From positions 9,981 to 73,980 of the forward strand of contig JAEWFA010000050.1 of assembly GCA_023389055.1 (NCBI GenBank): a stretch of DNA of 64,000 nt, written 5' to 3'. The position numbers were made by a program, and so were the translations under genes. The notes under the pieces were generated by a model. The model saw only the letters and a program-made list of their open reading frames with translations, was not told the DNA's origin and did no database searches. The stretch's first letter is position 1. Every line of letters begins with the position of its first letter. Shown here piece by piece: positions 8,786 to 18,066 of the stretch. The stretch comes from Pseudomonadota bacterium. Its GTDB lineage: Bacteria; Pseudomonadota; Gammaproteobacteria; Burkholderiales; Burkholderiaceae_E.

Positions 8786-8869
8786 CGAATCACCTCGGCG
8801 GGCCTCGACGGGTCGTGCGAAAAGCGCGCCATTGTCCACCAGCGGGACGACGGCGCGCAATGCACGACT

Positions 8870-10195
8870 TCACTCGGTCGGCGGCGAGACGGCTTCCTCG
8901 TCGGGCGTCGGGGCCAGCGGCACCTGCGAGGCGAGCACCTTGTCGACGCGCTTGCCGTCCATGTCGACGACTTCGAAGCGCCAGTTGTCCCAGACCACGG
9001 TGTCGCCCGTCTGCGGCATGCGCCCGAGCATCAGCATCAGCATGCCGCTCAACGCCTGGTAGCGCTCGCGTTCCTCCTCGGGCAGCGTGCGCAGGCCGAG
9101 ACGGTCCTTCAGTTCGGGCGTGGGAATCAGGCCATCGAGCAGCCACGAGCCGTCGTCGCGCTGGTAGGCCCAGCTGTCCTCGATGTCGCCGGTGGCGAAC
9201 TCGCCGGTGATCGCCTCGAGCAGGTCGTGCAGCGTGATCAGGCCCTGCACCTCGCCGTACTCGTCGATGACGAGCGCGATCTGCGTGTTCGAGGTGCGGA
9301 AGTTCTCGAGCAGTTCCATGCCGGTGAGCGTTTCCGGCACGTAGAGCATCTCCTGCAGGTTGGCGGTGAGGTCGATCCGTCCGCCGCGCAGCGACTGCCC
9401 CAGCAGCTGCTTCGCGTGCACGAAGCCGAGCACCTCGTCGAGACCGTTGCGGCACACCGGGAAACGCGAATGCTCCGACTCGGCGATCTTGCGAAGGTTC
9501 TCGTCGATGCCGTTGGCGACGTCGAGCCAGACGATGTCCGGCCGCGGCACCATCAGCGACGAGATCTGCCGGTCGTCGAGGCGGAACACGTTGCGCACCA
9601 TTGCGTGCTCGCTGCGCTCGATGACACCCGATTCCGAGCCCTCGGCGAGCATCGCGTGGATCTCTTCCTCGGTAACCGACGGCGACGTGATGCGGTTCGC
9701 GCCGAAGGCGCGCAGCAGTACCTCGGTGGACCACGACAGCAGGCGCACGAAGGGGCGCGTGAGCTTGGCGAGGATCGTCATCGCACGCGAGACGTGGCGT
9801 GCGACGTTCTCCGGGTTGATCTGGCCCAGGCGCTTGGGGACGAGTTCGCCGACGACGATCGACACGTAGGTCACGACGATGACGACCAGCGCGGTGGCCG
9901 CCCAGTCGGAATACGGCTGCCGGGCGCCGAGGCTCGCGAGCCAGTCGGCGAAGGGATCGGCGAGCGCCGCCTGGCCGACGATCCCGTTCAGGATGCCGAT
10001 CGACGTGATGCCGATCTGGATCGTCGACAGGAAGCGGTTCGGATCGGAGCCCAGCGCGAGGGCGACTGCCGCGGCGCGGTCTCCATCCTCGGCGAGCTTC
10101 TGCAACCGGGCCTTGCGCGCGGTGACCAGCGCGATCTCGGACATCGCGAACAGGCCGTTCAGCACGATGAGTGCGAACAGGATGGCGATTTCCAT
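8870..10195 (-). CDS. CNNM/CBS/CorC_HlyC-domain inner membrane protein (YtfL-like 'hemolysin' family)
   Basis: 441 aa. An N-terminal CNNM domain of about 190 residues (MEIAILFALIVLNGLFAMSE, then ELVPKRLGQINPE) is followed by two CBS motifs (SSLMVPRPDIVWLD; DEYGEVQGLITLHDLLEAI) and a C-terminal CorC_HlyC domain. Proteins of this kind are inner-membrane cation transport or efflux factors (magnesium/cobalt or polyamine homeostasis); the 'hemolysin' name is historical. The gene is a single unit with a good -10 box about 140 bp upstream. It is followed on the same strand by dctQ after 84 bp. Confidence 0.88.
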   Translation of the reverse strand: MEIAILFALIVLNGLFAMSEIALVTARKARLQKLAEDGDRAAAVALALGSDPNRFLSTIQIGITSIGILNGIVGQAALADPFADWLASLGARQPYSDWAATALVVIVVTYVSIVVGELVPKRLGQINPENVARHVSRAMTILAKLTRPFVRLLSWSTEVLLRAFGANRITSPSVTEEEIHAMLAEGSESGVIERSEHAMVRNVFRLDDRQISSLMVPRPDIVWLDVANGIDENLRKIAESEHSRFPVCRNGLDEVLGFVHAKQLLGQSLRGGRIDLTANLQEMLYVPETLTGMELLENFRTSNTQIALVIDEYGEVQGLITLHDLLEAITGEFATGDIEDSWAYQRDDGSWLLDGLIPTPELKDRLGLRTLPEEERERYQALSGMLMLMLGRMPQTGDTVVWDNWRFEVVDMDGKRVDKVLASQVPLAPTPDEEAVSPPTE

Positions 10196-10338
10196 CAGGT
10201 TTCGCGCGCCGTTCGGTCAGGCGTGCAGAGCGGGAAGCGGGCGTCGGCGCGACGCCATCGAGGCTCGGATCCGTTCATTCAGTCAGGTGGGGTGCGCGAG
10301 CGGGTTCGTCCCTACCTGCCGGGTTGGAAGATCGAGCG

Positions 10339-10344
10339 ATTATA
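10339..10344 (-). promoter_or_regulatory. Candidate -10 box (TATAAT) for the CNNM gene
   Basis: A perfect TATAAT on the minus strand in otherwise GC-rich DNA. The -35 position at 17 bp spacing is weak. The implied leader is about 135 nt. Confidence 0.45.
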
Positions 10345-10432
10345 GCCGCGGCTTCCGGCGCCGAATACGCCGCCGTCGAACCGTTGCGCCCGATCGGGGG
10401 TATCCCCATGAAGCCGCGCCGCCGCTCGCCTG

Positions 10433-10438
10433 TATGAT
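10433..10438 (+). promoter_or_regulatory. Candidate -10 box (TATGAT) for the TRAP-TAXI genes
   Basis: TATGAT lies 83 bp before the GTG start of the receptor gene. No convincing -35 box is seen. Confidence 0.35.
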
Positions 10439-10520
10439 TCAGCCCGTTTCGGCGGAGGCGGTGCAAGCCCCGGCTTGCGCGCGATTGTCGGCCGATCATC
10501 GACAAACAGAGGAGACACCA

Positions 10521-11480
10521 GTGCTGAAACGAATCCTGATCGCGATTCTTGCCGCTGCCGCGCTCGGCTTCGGCGCCTTCGCCGTGGCGCAGACCACGCG
10601 CCTTTCCATCGGCACCGGCGGCACCGGGGGCGTGTACTACCCGATGGGGGGCGGAATGGCGGCCGTCCTGTCGAAGTACGTTCCGGGCTGGGAAGCGACC
10701 GCCGAGGTCACCGGCGCTTCGGTAGCCAACCTGCAGCTCATCGGCCAGGGCAAGCAGGACATCGGGTTCACGATGGCCGATGCGGCATTCGATGCGGTGT
10801 CGGGCAACGCGAAGTTCAAGGACCGCAAGGTCGATGCACGCACGCTGATCGTGCTCTACCCGAACAAGATGCACGTCGTCACCACCGCCGCCAGCGGAAT
10901 CACGAAGGTTGCCGACCTGAAAGGCAAGCGCGTGTCCACCGGCGAGCCGAACAGCGGCACCGAGGTGATGGCGATGAGGCTGCTCGAGGCCGCGGGCGTC
11001 GGTACCGATTTCCAGCGCGAGCGCCTTTCGGTCGCCGAAGGCGTGAACGCGATGAAGGACCGCAAGATCGACGCGCTGGTCTGGGTCGGCGGGCTGCCCA
11101 CGTCGGCCATCACCGACCTGGCAACGACGCCGGGCACCGAGATCCGGCTGATCGACCACGCCGAGTACGCCGACGCGATGAACAAGAAGTGGGGTCCGCT
11201 CTACGTGAAGGGCACGATCCCGGCCAACACCTACAAGGGCCAGACCGCCGACGTGGGCAACCTCGACGTCTGGAACCTGCTCGTCGCCGACAAGAAGCTC
11301 AGCGACGAGATGGCCTACACGATCGTCAAGACGCTGTTCGAGAAGAAGGACGAGTTGATCGCGGTGCACCGCGAAGCGAAGAACATCAGGCTCGAAGCGC
11401 AGGCGTCGGGCTCGCCGATTCCGCTGCATCCGGGCGCGCGCAAGTATTACGAGGAGCGCGGCGTCAAGTTCGCCAACTGA
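10521..11480 (+). CDS. TAXI-family TRAP transporter solute-binding protein
   Basis: 319 aa periplasmic receptor. A Sec signal peptide (LKRILIAILAAAALGFGAFAVAQ) is followed by the TAXI hallmark RLSIGTGGTGGVYYPMGG, then GKQDIGFTMADAA, LKGKRVSTGEPNSGTE and MNKKWGPLYVKGTIPANTY. TAXI receptors feed substrates such as carboxylates or amino acids to fused TRAP permeases. The GTG start is fixed by AGAGGAG seven bases upstream and by the signal peptide. The partner permease starts 163 bp downstream on the same strand, so this is a complete system. Confidence 0.92.
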   Translation: MLKRILIAILAAAALGFGAFAVAQTTRLSIGTGGTGGVYYPMGGGMAAVLSKYVPGWEATAEVTGASVANLQLIGQGKQDIGFTMADAAFDAVSGNAKFKDRKVDARTLIVLYPNKMHVVTTAASGITKVADLKGKRVSTGEPNSGTEVMAMRLLEAAGVGTDFQRERLSVAEGVNAMKDRKIDALVWVGGLPTSAITDLATTPGTEIRLIDHAEYADAMNKKWGPLYVKGTIPANTYKGQTADVGNLDVWNLLVADKKLSDEMAYTIVKTLFEKKDELIAVHREAKNIRLEAQASGSPIPLHPGARKYYEERGVKFAN

Positions 11481-11643
11481 GGCGGCAGGCGGACAGCGAT
11501 CGACGCACCGCCGGGGGTCGCCCTCCGGCCTGCTGCGCGCTATCGTAGGCAGCCGCCCGGTCTTGCGCCGGCGGCGCCCGCCCCGCGCCGAACGGGGTCG
11601 CCGACGGGGCGGCCGGCGTCGCTTACCGCATCCGGAATCACCG

Positions 11644-13629
11644 ATGCCCGTCGATCGACCACCCATCGCGCCCGATCCCGCGGCGAGCGAGCAGCGGTTG
11701 CACGCCGCCGAGCGCTTCATCGAAGAGGAAGAGGGCGCCGTCAGCCGCTTCCGCGGCCCGCTGCAGGTGCTCGTCACCGTGCTGCTGGTGGCGATGTCGC
11801 TGTTCCATCTGTATGCCGCCGCGTGGATCGTCCCGACGCTGACGCTGCGCCCGGTGCACGTCGGCTTCATGCTGCTGCTCGTCTTCCTGATCTACCCGGC
11901 GACGCCTCGGCTGCGCAACCGGCTGAAGTGGTACGACGTCGTGCTCGGACTCGCGGGCGTGGCCACGATCCTGCACATCGTCTTCGGCGGCTACGACTTC
12001 TGGGATCGCAGCACGATGCCCGACCGGGCCGACCTCGCATACGGGGTCCTGTTCGTCGTGCTCGTGCTCGAGGCGGCGCGTCGCACCACCGGCTGGATCA
12101 TGCCCGCCGTGGTGATGCTCTTCTTCGCCTACGCGTTTCTCGGCCCGTGGCTGCCGGGACACTGGGCGCATCGCGGCTACGACCTCGAGAGCATGATCGG
12201 CGTGATGTACATGTCGCTGGAGGGCATCTTCGGCACCGCGATCGACGTCTCGGCGACGCTGATCATCCTGTTCACGATCTTCGGCGCGTTCCTGCAGCAC
12301 TCCGGCGCCGGCAAGTTCTTCCTCGATTTCAGCTTCGCACTGCTAGGCGGCAGGCGCTCGGGCGCCGGGCGCACCGTCGTGCTGTCGTCGTTCCTGCTCG
12401 GCGGCCCGTCGGGCTCGGGCGTCGCCACCACGGTCACCATCGGCAGCGTTGCCTGGCCGATGCTCGAGAAGGCCGGCTACGAGCGCAACGCCGCCGGGGG
12501 ACTGCTCGCCGCCGGAGGGCTGGGGGCGATCATCTCGCCGCCGGTGCTCGGCGCCGCCGCGTTCCTGATCGCCGAGTTCCTGAAGATCTCGTATCTCCAG
12601 GTGCTGAAGATGGCGCTCATCCCCACCTGCCTGTACTACCTGTCGCTGTTCCTGATGGTGGAGATCGACGCGCGCAAATACGCCTCGAACGCCACGCTCG
12701 CGCCGCCGGCGGTGAGCGCCGCGCGCCTGGCGCAGCGCTACTGGTTCCATTTCCTGTCGCTGGTGGCGATCATCGGTTTCATGGTCTACGGCTTCTCGCC
12801 GTTGATGTCGGTGTTCTGGGCCACGGTCACCGCCTTCGTCGCGAGCTTCTTCACGCGCGAAACCGCGATGTGGCCGCGCAAGCTCGTCGCCGCGCTGTCC
12901 GACGGCTCGCGCCAGGCGCTGAACGTGGCCGCCACCTGCGCGGCGGCCGGCGTCATCGTCGGCGTCGTCGGCAAGACCGGGCTGGGGCTGAAGTTCAGCT
13001 CGATCGTCATCGCGTACGCGGGCGGAAACCTGCTCCTCACCGCGGTGTACACGTCGCTGATCGTGTGGATCATCGGGCTGGCAGTGCCCGTTACGGCCAG
13101 CTACATCATCTGCGCGGTGATTGCCGCGCCCGCGCTCACCAAGCTGGGCGTGCCCGATTACGCGGCGCACATGTTCATCTTCTATTACGCGGTGCTTTCC
13201 GAGGTTTCGCCGCCCACCGCGCTCTCGCCGTTCGCGGCGGCGGCAATCACCGAAGGCGATCCTTATCGCACGACGCTGCAGTCGTGGAAATACACGCTGC
13301 CGGCTTTCCTGCTGCCTTTCGTGTTCGTGCTCGATCCGGCCGGAGCGGGCTTGTTGCTCATGCCGCCGCCGGGCGTCGAATGGACGCAGGTCGCGTGGAT
13401 CGTGTTCACCGCGTCGGCGGGCATCGCGGCGCTCGCCGGCGGCGCGCAGAACTGGGTCGTGCTGCGCTGCCGGGTCTGGGAGCGCGTTTCGCTGGTTGCC
13501 GCAGGGCTGCTGCTCGTATATCCGCACCCGGCAGCCGACGGGGCGGGGCTCGCGCTGCTCGCGTTGGCGCTCGCTTCGCAGTGGTGGCGCGCACGCGCCG
13601 AGCCGACGGCCACCACGCCCGCGCTCTGA
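11644..13629 (+). CDS. TRAP transporter fused permease (4TM/12TM, TAXI partner)
   Basis: 661 aa. It fuses the small and large permease functions: four N-terminal helices, then the DctM-like 12-helix part with GGPSGSGVATTVTIG, GGLGAIISPPVLGAAAFLIAEF and SEVSPPTALSPFAAAAI, all typical of the TRAP 4TM/12TM family. It works in the inner membrane with the TAXI receptor encoded upstream. The ATG at 11644 gives a soluble N-terminus of about 45 residues before the first helix. It is convergent with argH, only 10 bp apart, with no obvious terminator. Confidence 0.9.
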   Translation: MPVDRPPIAPDPAASEQRLHAAERFIEEEEGAVSRFRGPLQVLVTVLLVAMSLFHLYAAAWIVPTLTLRPVHVGFMLLLVFLIYPATPRLRNRLKWYDVVLGLAGVATILHIVFGGYDFWDRSTMPDRADLAYGVLFVVLVLEAARRTTGWIMPAVVMLFFAYAFLGPWLPGHWAHRGYDLESMIGVMYMSLEGIFGTAIDVSATLIILFTIFGAFLQHSGAGKFFLDFSFALLGGRRSGAGRTVVLSSFLLGGPSGSGVATTVTIGSVAWPMLEKAGYERNAAGGLLAAGGLGAIISPPVLGAAAFLIAEFLKISYLQVLKMALIPTCLYYLSLFLMVEIDARKYASNATLAPPAVSAARLAQRYWFHFLSLVAIIGFMVYGFSPLMSVFWATVTAFVASFFTRETAMWPRKLVAALSDGSRQALNVAATCAAAGVIVGVVGKTGLGLKFSSIVIAYAGGNLLLTAVYTSLIVWIIGLAVPVTASYIICAVIAAPALTKLGVPDYAAHMFIFYYAVLSEVSPPTALSPFAAAAITEGDPYRTTLQSWKYTLPAFLLPFVFVLDPAGAGLLLMPPPGVEWTQVAWIVFTASAGIAALAGGAQNWVVLRCRVWERVSLVAAGLLLVYPHPAADGAGLALLALALASQWWRARAEPTATTPAL

Positions 13630-13639
13630 ACGAGAGCGT

Positions 13640-15037
13640 CTACGAAGCGAGGCGCGCGCGGTGCGCGGCGATCGCCGCGCGCACCTGCGCCGGCGCCGTT
13701 CCTCCGGGGTGATTGCGCGCGGCCACCGATCCGTCGAGTTCGAGCACGCGATGCACGTCATCGTCGACGAGCGGGCTGAAGGTGCGCAGTTCGTCGATGC
13801 CCAGGTCGGCCAGGTCGACGCCGCGCTCGGACGCGGCCCGCACTGCGCGGGCGACCGCTTCATGCGCGTCGCGGAAGGCGAGTCCCTTGCGCACCAGGTA
13901 GTCGGCCAGGTCGGTGGCCGTGGAGAAGCCTTCGGCGGCTGCCGCGCGCATGCGATCGGCGCGCACGCGAACGCCGCCGACGAGGTCGGCGAAGATGCGC
14001 AACGTGTCGCCGAGCGTGTCGGCGGTGTCGAACAGCGGCTCCTTGTCTTCCTGGTTGTCCTTGTTGTAGGCGAGCGGCTGGCCCTTCATCAGCGTGAGCA
14101 GCGCCACCAGGTGCCCGTAGACGCGGCCCGTCTTGCCGCGAGCCAGCTCGGGCACGTCGGGATTCTTCTTCTGCGGCATGATCGACGAGCCGGTGCAGAA
14201 GCGGTCGGCGAGGTCGATGAAGCCCACGCGCGGCGACATCCACAGCACCAGCTCCTCCGACAGGCGGGAGACGTGCATCATCGCGAGGCTCGCCGCCGAG
14301 CAGTATTCGATCGCGAAGTCGCGATCGGAGACAGCGTCGAGCGAATTGGCGCACAGCGCCTCGAAGCCGAGCGCCCGTGCGACGTGCGCCCGGTCGATCG
14401 GGTAGGACGTTCCCGCCAGCGCGGCGGCGCCCAGCGGAAGGCGGTTCGTTCGTGCCCGCACTTCGCCGAAACGCTCTGCGTCGCGCGCGAACATCTCGAC
14501 GTAGGCGAGCAGGTGATGGCCGAAGGTGATCGGCTGCGCCACCTGCAGGTGCGTGAAGCCGGGAAGGATCGTCTCGGCGTTCGCTTCGGCCAACTCGAGC
14601 AGCGCGCGCTGCAGCGAAGCGAGCAGGTGCAGCGTGTCGTCGATGCTCGCGCGCAGCCACAGCCGAAGATCGGTGGCGACCTGGTCGTTGCGCGAGCGCG
14701 CCGTGTGCAGCCGCTTGCCGGGTTCGCCGACGAGCTCGGTGAGGCGCCGCTCGATGTTCAGATGAACGTCCTCGAGGTCGATCGACCAGGCGAAGGCGCC
14801 GCGCTCGATCTCGTCGCGGATCTGCGCCATCCCCCGGCGGATGGCGCGCAGGTCGTCGTCGCCGATCAGCCCGACCGACTCGAGCATCGCCGCGTGCGCG
14901 AGCGACGCCTCGATGTCGAAGGGCGCCAGTCGCCGGTCGAATCCGACGGACGCCGTGTAGCGTTTGACCAACTCGTCGACGGGCTCGGAGAAGCGCGCCG
15001 ACCACGCTTCTGATTTTTTCGAAAGTTGATCTGTCAT
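13640..15037 (-). CDS. argH: Argininosuccinate lyase
   Basis: 465 aa, full length. It splits argininosuccinate into arginine and fumarate, the last step of arginine synthesis. The fumarase/aspartase superfamily signature GSSIMPQKKNPD is present with its catalytic-loop serine, as are TARSRNDQVATD and GFTHLQVAQP. It starts with MTDQLSKKSEAWSARF, typical of the family. It is divergent from algZ, an arrangement also known from pseudomonads; the gap of 73 bp holds a TATAAT for argH. Confidence 0.97.
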   Translation of the reverse strand: MTDQLSKKSEAWSARFSEPVDELVKRYTASVGFDRRLAPFDIEASLAHAAMLESVGLIGDDDLRAIRRGMAQIRDEIERGAFAWSIDLEDVHLNIERRLTELVGEPGKRLHTARSRNDQVATDLRLWLRASIDDTLHLLASLQRALLELAEANAETILPGFTHLQVAQPITFGHHLLAYVEMFARDAERFGEVRARTNRLPLGAAALAGTSYPIDRAHVARALGFEALCANSLDAVSDRDFAIEYCSAASLAMMHVSRLSEELVLWMSPRVGFIDLADRFCTGSSIMPQKKNPDVPELARGKTGRVYGHLVALLTLMKGQPLAYNKDNQEDKEPLFDTADTLGDTLRIFADLVGGVRVRADRMRAAAAEGFSTATDLADYLVRKGLAFRDAHEAVARAVRAASERGVDLADLGIDELRTFSPLVDDDVHRVLELDGSVAARNHPGGTAPAQVRAAIAAHRARLAS

Positions 15038-15069
15038 AATCGGCCGGCACGTAGCGATCGAGCCGGCGA

Positions 15070-15075
15070 ATTATA
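15070..15075 (-). promoter_or_regulatory. Candidate -10 box (TATAAT) for argH
   Basis: TATAAT on the minus strand, 33 bp from the argH ATG. A 4/6 match to a -35 box (ACGACA) lies 18 bp further upstream. The element sits in the argH-algZ intergenic gap. Confidence 0.5.
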
Positions 15076-15110
15076 CGAGCGCGACTTGCGTGCTGTCGTT
15101 GGGGAGGTTG

Positions 15111-16274
15111 ATGAGCGATCGCAGTCCGGGGCCGGGCGAGGCGGCCACGCCGGACCTCACCCTGCCGTCCGGCGCGGCGGGTGCGTCCGTCGGCGTCGCG
15201 GCGCTGCCGCCGCGCCGTCGTCTTACCGACGGCGCCGATTTTCCCGTCGTTCCCGATTGCTGCAACATGGGAACGGTCGCTCGCGTGCTCGTTCCGTTGA
15301 ACCTCGGCGTGCTGCTCGTCAGCTGGCTCGCGCACGCGAGCGGCGCGCCGCCGTGGTCCGTGCTCGAGACGGTGCTGAACGTCAACGCCACCGCGGCGGC
15401 TTCGCTGCTGCTGCTTTGTGCGACCAGACGCTTAGTCAACGGCGTCGGGCGCCCGATGCAGTGGGCCGTCGCGCTCGGCGTGCCGGCGCTGCTCGCGGTC
15501 GCAGTCTCGTTCGTCGACGCCGGCGACGCACCGGCAGCCGCGACGGGCGATGCGCTCCTGTCGCTCGTTCCGCGCGTGCTGCTCGCCGGGGCGGTGGCCT
15601 GGGTCTTCATCGAGTTCCTGCGGTTGCGCCAGTTGTCGCTGCAGCCGTCGCAGGCCGAAGGCAGGCTGCAGGCGCTGCAGGCGCGCATCCGGCCGCATTT
15701 CCTGTTCAACAGCCTGAACACGGTACTCGGACTGATGCGCAGCGATCCGCGCAAGGCCGAACGCACGCTCGAGAACCTCGCCGACCTGTTCCGCGTGTTC
15801 ATGAAGGACAGCCGCGAGCTGGTTCCGCTCGACGACGAGGTGCTGCTGTGCAAGGAGTACCTGACGATCGAGAAGCTGCGCCTGGCCGACCGGCTCGCGG
15901 TGCACTGGGAGATCGACGACATGCCGGGCGACGCGCTGCTGCCTTCGCTGCTGCTGCAGCCGCTCGTCGAGAACGCCGTGCATCACGGCATCGAACCGAG
16001 CGCGGGCCGCGGCGAAATCCTCGTGTCGATCTCGCGCTCGGGCGACCGGGTGCGCGTGGAGATCGTCAATCCCGTGCCGGAGTCGGCGCCGAAGCGCACC
16101 GGCAACCACATGGCGCTGTCGAACGTGCGCGAACGACTCGACCTGACCTTCGACGTCGAAGGCCAGCTCGAGACCTCGAACGCCGACGGGCGCTTTCGCG
16201 TGACCGTGCAGTTTCCCTACAGAAAAGAGAGAAGACGCCGAGATGTCAGACGTTCCATCGATCCTGATCGTTGA
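15111..16274 (+). CDS. algZ: LytS/AlgZ-family sensor histidine kinase
   Basis: 387 aa. The N-terminal half has hydrophobic segments (LVPLNLGVLLVSWLAHA and others) that should anchor it in the inner membrane. The His_kinase domain has RPHFLFNSLNTVLGLM with phospho-acceptor candidate H196, and the ATPase domain has LLQPLVENAVHHGIEP, the N box of LytS-type kinases. The partner regulator gene overlaps its end by 32 nt. I set the start at ATG 15111 because GGGGAGG lies immediately upstream at good spacing. In Pseudomonas, AlgZ (FimS) with AlgR controls alginate, twitching and virulence; the order argH/algZ-algR-hemC is conserved, but the regulon here is unknown. Confidence 0.88.
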   Translation: MSDRSPGPGEAATPDLTLPSGAAGASVGVAALPPRRRLTDGADFPVVPDCCNMGTVARVLVPLNLGVLLVSWLAHASGAPPWSVLETVLNVNATAAASLLLLCATRRLVNGVGRPMQWAVALGVPALLAVAVSFVDAGDAPAAATGDALLSLVPRVLLAGAVAWVFIEFLRLRQLSLQPSQAEGRLQALQARIRPHFLFNSLNTVLGLMRSDPRKAERTLENLADLFRVFMKDSRELVPLDDEVLLCKEYLTIEKLRLADRLAVHWEIDDMPGDALLPSLLLQPLVENAVHHGIEPSAGRGEILVSISRSGDRVRVEIVNPVPESAPKRTGNHMALSNVRERLDLTFDVEGQLETSNADGRFRVTVQFPYRKERRRRDVRRSIDPDR

Positions 16275-17040
16275 CGACGAACCCGTCGCCCGCTCGCGTC
16301 TGCGCGAGCTGCTTGCCGATCTCGCGCCGGACTTCCCTCACCGCATCGTCGGCGAGGCGCCCAACGCGCCCGAGGCGCTCTCGCAGATCGAGGTGTCGCA
16401 CCCGCAGATCGTCCTGCTCGACATCCAGATGCCGGGAATGACCGGCATCGAGCTCGCACGGCACATCTCGGCGCGCGCGCAGTCCGATCCCCCGCGGCCG
16501 ATGCCGCTGATCATCTTCGCCACCGCGCATGACGAATTCGCCGTCGACGCCTTCGAGGTGCGTGCGATCGACTACCTGCTCAAGCCGGTGCGCGCCGATC
16601 GACTGCGCCAGGCGCTCGAACGCGCGCTCACGCGAATTCCGCTGGAGCAGGCACACGCGATCGACCAGCTCGCGCGCGCGACGAACACGCGGCGGCGCCA
16701 CCTCTCGGTGCACGAGCGCGGCCGCGTGATCCTCGTGCCGCTCGAGCAGGTCATCTACCTGAAGGCCGAGCTGAAATACATCACGGTGCGATCGAAGGAG
16801 CGCGAGTTCCTGATCGAGGAATCGCTCACGTCGCTCGAGGAGGAGTTCGGCGACCGCTTCGTGCGCATCCACCGCAACGCGCTGGTCGCGCGTCCTTCGA
16901 TTGCCGGTTTCGAGCGGGTGACGCCCACCGGCGAGGCCGAGGGCGGCGATCCGTACTGGCAGGTCGTGCTGCGCGACATCTCCGAGCGTCTTCCGGTAAG
17001 CCGGCGACAATGGTCCACCGTGAAGAACCTGGTCGGATGA
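16243..17040 (+). CDS. algR: LytTR-family response regulator, AlgR-like
   Basis: 265 aa. The receiver domain starts at ILIVDDEPVARSRL; the phospho-acceptor is D60 in LLDIQMPGMTG, and K in YLLKPV completes the pocket. The C-terminal LytTR DNA-binding domain covers about residues 150-255 (RRRHLSVHERGRVILVPLEQVIYLKAE, then FVRIHRNALVA). It is a cytoplasmic transcription factor phosphorylated by the upstream kinase. The gene overlaps algZ by 32 nt, implying translational coupling. hemC follows after 63 bp on the same strand. Confidence 0.93.
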   Translation: MSDVPSILIVDDEPVARSRLRELLADLAPDFPHRIVGEAPNAPEALSQIEVSHPQIVLLDIQMPGMTGIELARHISARAQSDPPRPMPLIIFATAHDEFAVDAFEVRAIDYLLKPVRADRLRQALERALTRIPLEQAHAIDQLARATNTRRRHLSVHERGRVILVPLEQVIYLKAELKYITVRSKEREFLIEESLTSLEEEFGDRFVRIHRNALVARPSIAGFERVTPTGEAEGGDPYWQVVLRDISERLPVSRRQWSTVKNLVG

Positions 17041-17103
17041 AGTGAAGCGATCGACTTACTCTCGCCCGATCGATCTGCGCGGGCCAGCGGAGCAGCGGAA
17101 ATC

Positions 17104-18066
17104 TTGAGCGTCGACACGGCACCCGCACCCGCCGACGCACCGCGGCGGCTCGTCATCGCTTCGCGCGAGAGCCGGCTCGCGATGTGGCAGGCCGAGCACG
17201 TGCAGCGCCGGCTGCGCGAGTGCCATCCGCAATGCGACGTGCAGATCCTCGGCATGACCACCGAGGGCGATCGTCGGCTCGACCGCGCGCTGGCCGAGAT
17301 CGGCGGCAAGGGGCTGTTCACCAAGGAGCTCGAACTCGCGCTGCTCGATGGGCGTGCCGACCTGGCCGTGCACTCGCTGAAGGACGTGCCGATGGAGGTC
17401 GCGGAGCCGTTCGCGCTGGCCGCCGTGCTCGTGCGCGAGGACCCGCGCGATGCCTTCGTCTGCGCGCGGTACGCCTCGCTCGCCGAGATGCCGGCCGGCG
17501 CGCGCGTGGGTACATCGAGCCTGCGTCGCGCCGCGCAGATCCGGCATCGATTTCCCGCGCTCGAGGTGCTGCCGCTGCGCGGCAATGTCATCACCCGGCT
17601 GGCCCGCCTCGACGAGGGGCGCTACGACGCGATCGTCCTGGCGGCGGCGGGCCTGAAGCGGCTCGGCCTGGCCGAGCGCATCCGCGCGATCGTCGAGCCG
17701 TCCGTCAGCGTTCCGGCGCCCGGGCAGGGGGCGCTTGCGATCGAGGCGCTCGCCGCGCGCGCCGACCTTGCGCGTTGGCTCGCGCCGCTCGTCGATGCGC
17801 GCACCACCGTCGAGGTGCACGCCGAACGCACGGTGTCGCGCCTGCTCGGCGGCAGCTGCCGCGTGCCGTTGGCAGCCTGGTGCGTGTCGATGCCGTCGGG
17901 CGGACTGAAGCTCGTCGCGCGCGTGGCCTCCGAAGACGGACGCTCGATGGCGGAGGCGAACGTCGAGTGCGAGGGCGGCGATGCGCAGGCGGCGCTGCGT
18001 CTGGGCGAGCGCGCGGCGCGTTCGCTGCTCGATCAGGGCGCCGCGCAGTGGCTCGGGTCGTCCTGA
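17104..18066 (+). CDS. hemC: Hydroxymethylbilane synthase (porphobilinogen deaminase)
   Basis: 320 aa. It joins four porphobilinogens into hydroxymethylbilane in the cytoplasm, on the way to heme. IASRESRLAMWQAEHV, IGGKGLFTKELE, AVHSLKDVP and GTSSLRRAAQI are family motifs, and C252 in LLGGSCRVPL is the dipyrromethane cofactor cysteine. The start is TTG 17104 with GCGGAG upstream; no better ATG fits. It is the first gene of hemCDXY, with hemD overlapping by 19 nt. Confidence 0.96.
   Translation: MSVDTAPAPADAPRRLVIASRESRLAMWQAEHVQRRLRECHPQCDVQILGMTTEGDRRLDRALAEIGGKGLFTKELELALLDGRADLAVHSLKDVPMEVAEPFALAAVLVREDPRDAFVCARYASLAEMPAGARVGTSSLRRAAQIRHRFPALEVLPLRGNVITRLARLDEGRYDAIVLAAAGLKRLGLAERIRAIVEPSVSVPAPGQGALAIEALAARADLARWLAPLVDARTTVEVHAERTVSRLLGGSCRVPLAAWCVSMPSGGLKLVARVASEDGRSMAEANVECEGGDAQAALRLGERAARSLLDQGAAQWLGSS

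Larger units (their letters stand above)
10196..10520. other. 325 bp divergent promoter region
   Basis: This gap separates the CNNM gene (minus) from the TAXI receptor gene (plus). It carries one candidate -10 box for each direction and no gene I can support. Confidence 0.6.

Noticed and set aside
8099..10345. 748-codon plus-strand frame opposite dctQ and the CNNM gene
   Set aside because: Arg/Asp/His-rich shadow; the minus-strand proteins have clear domains.
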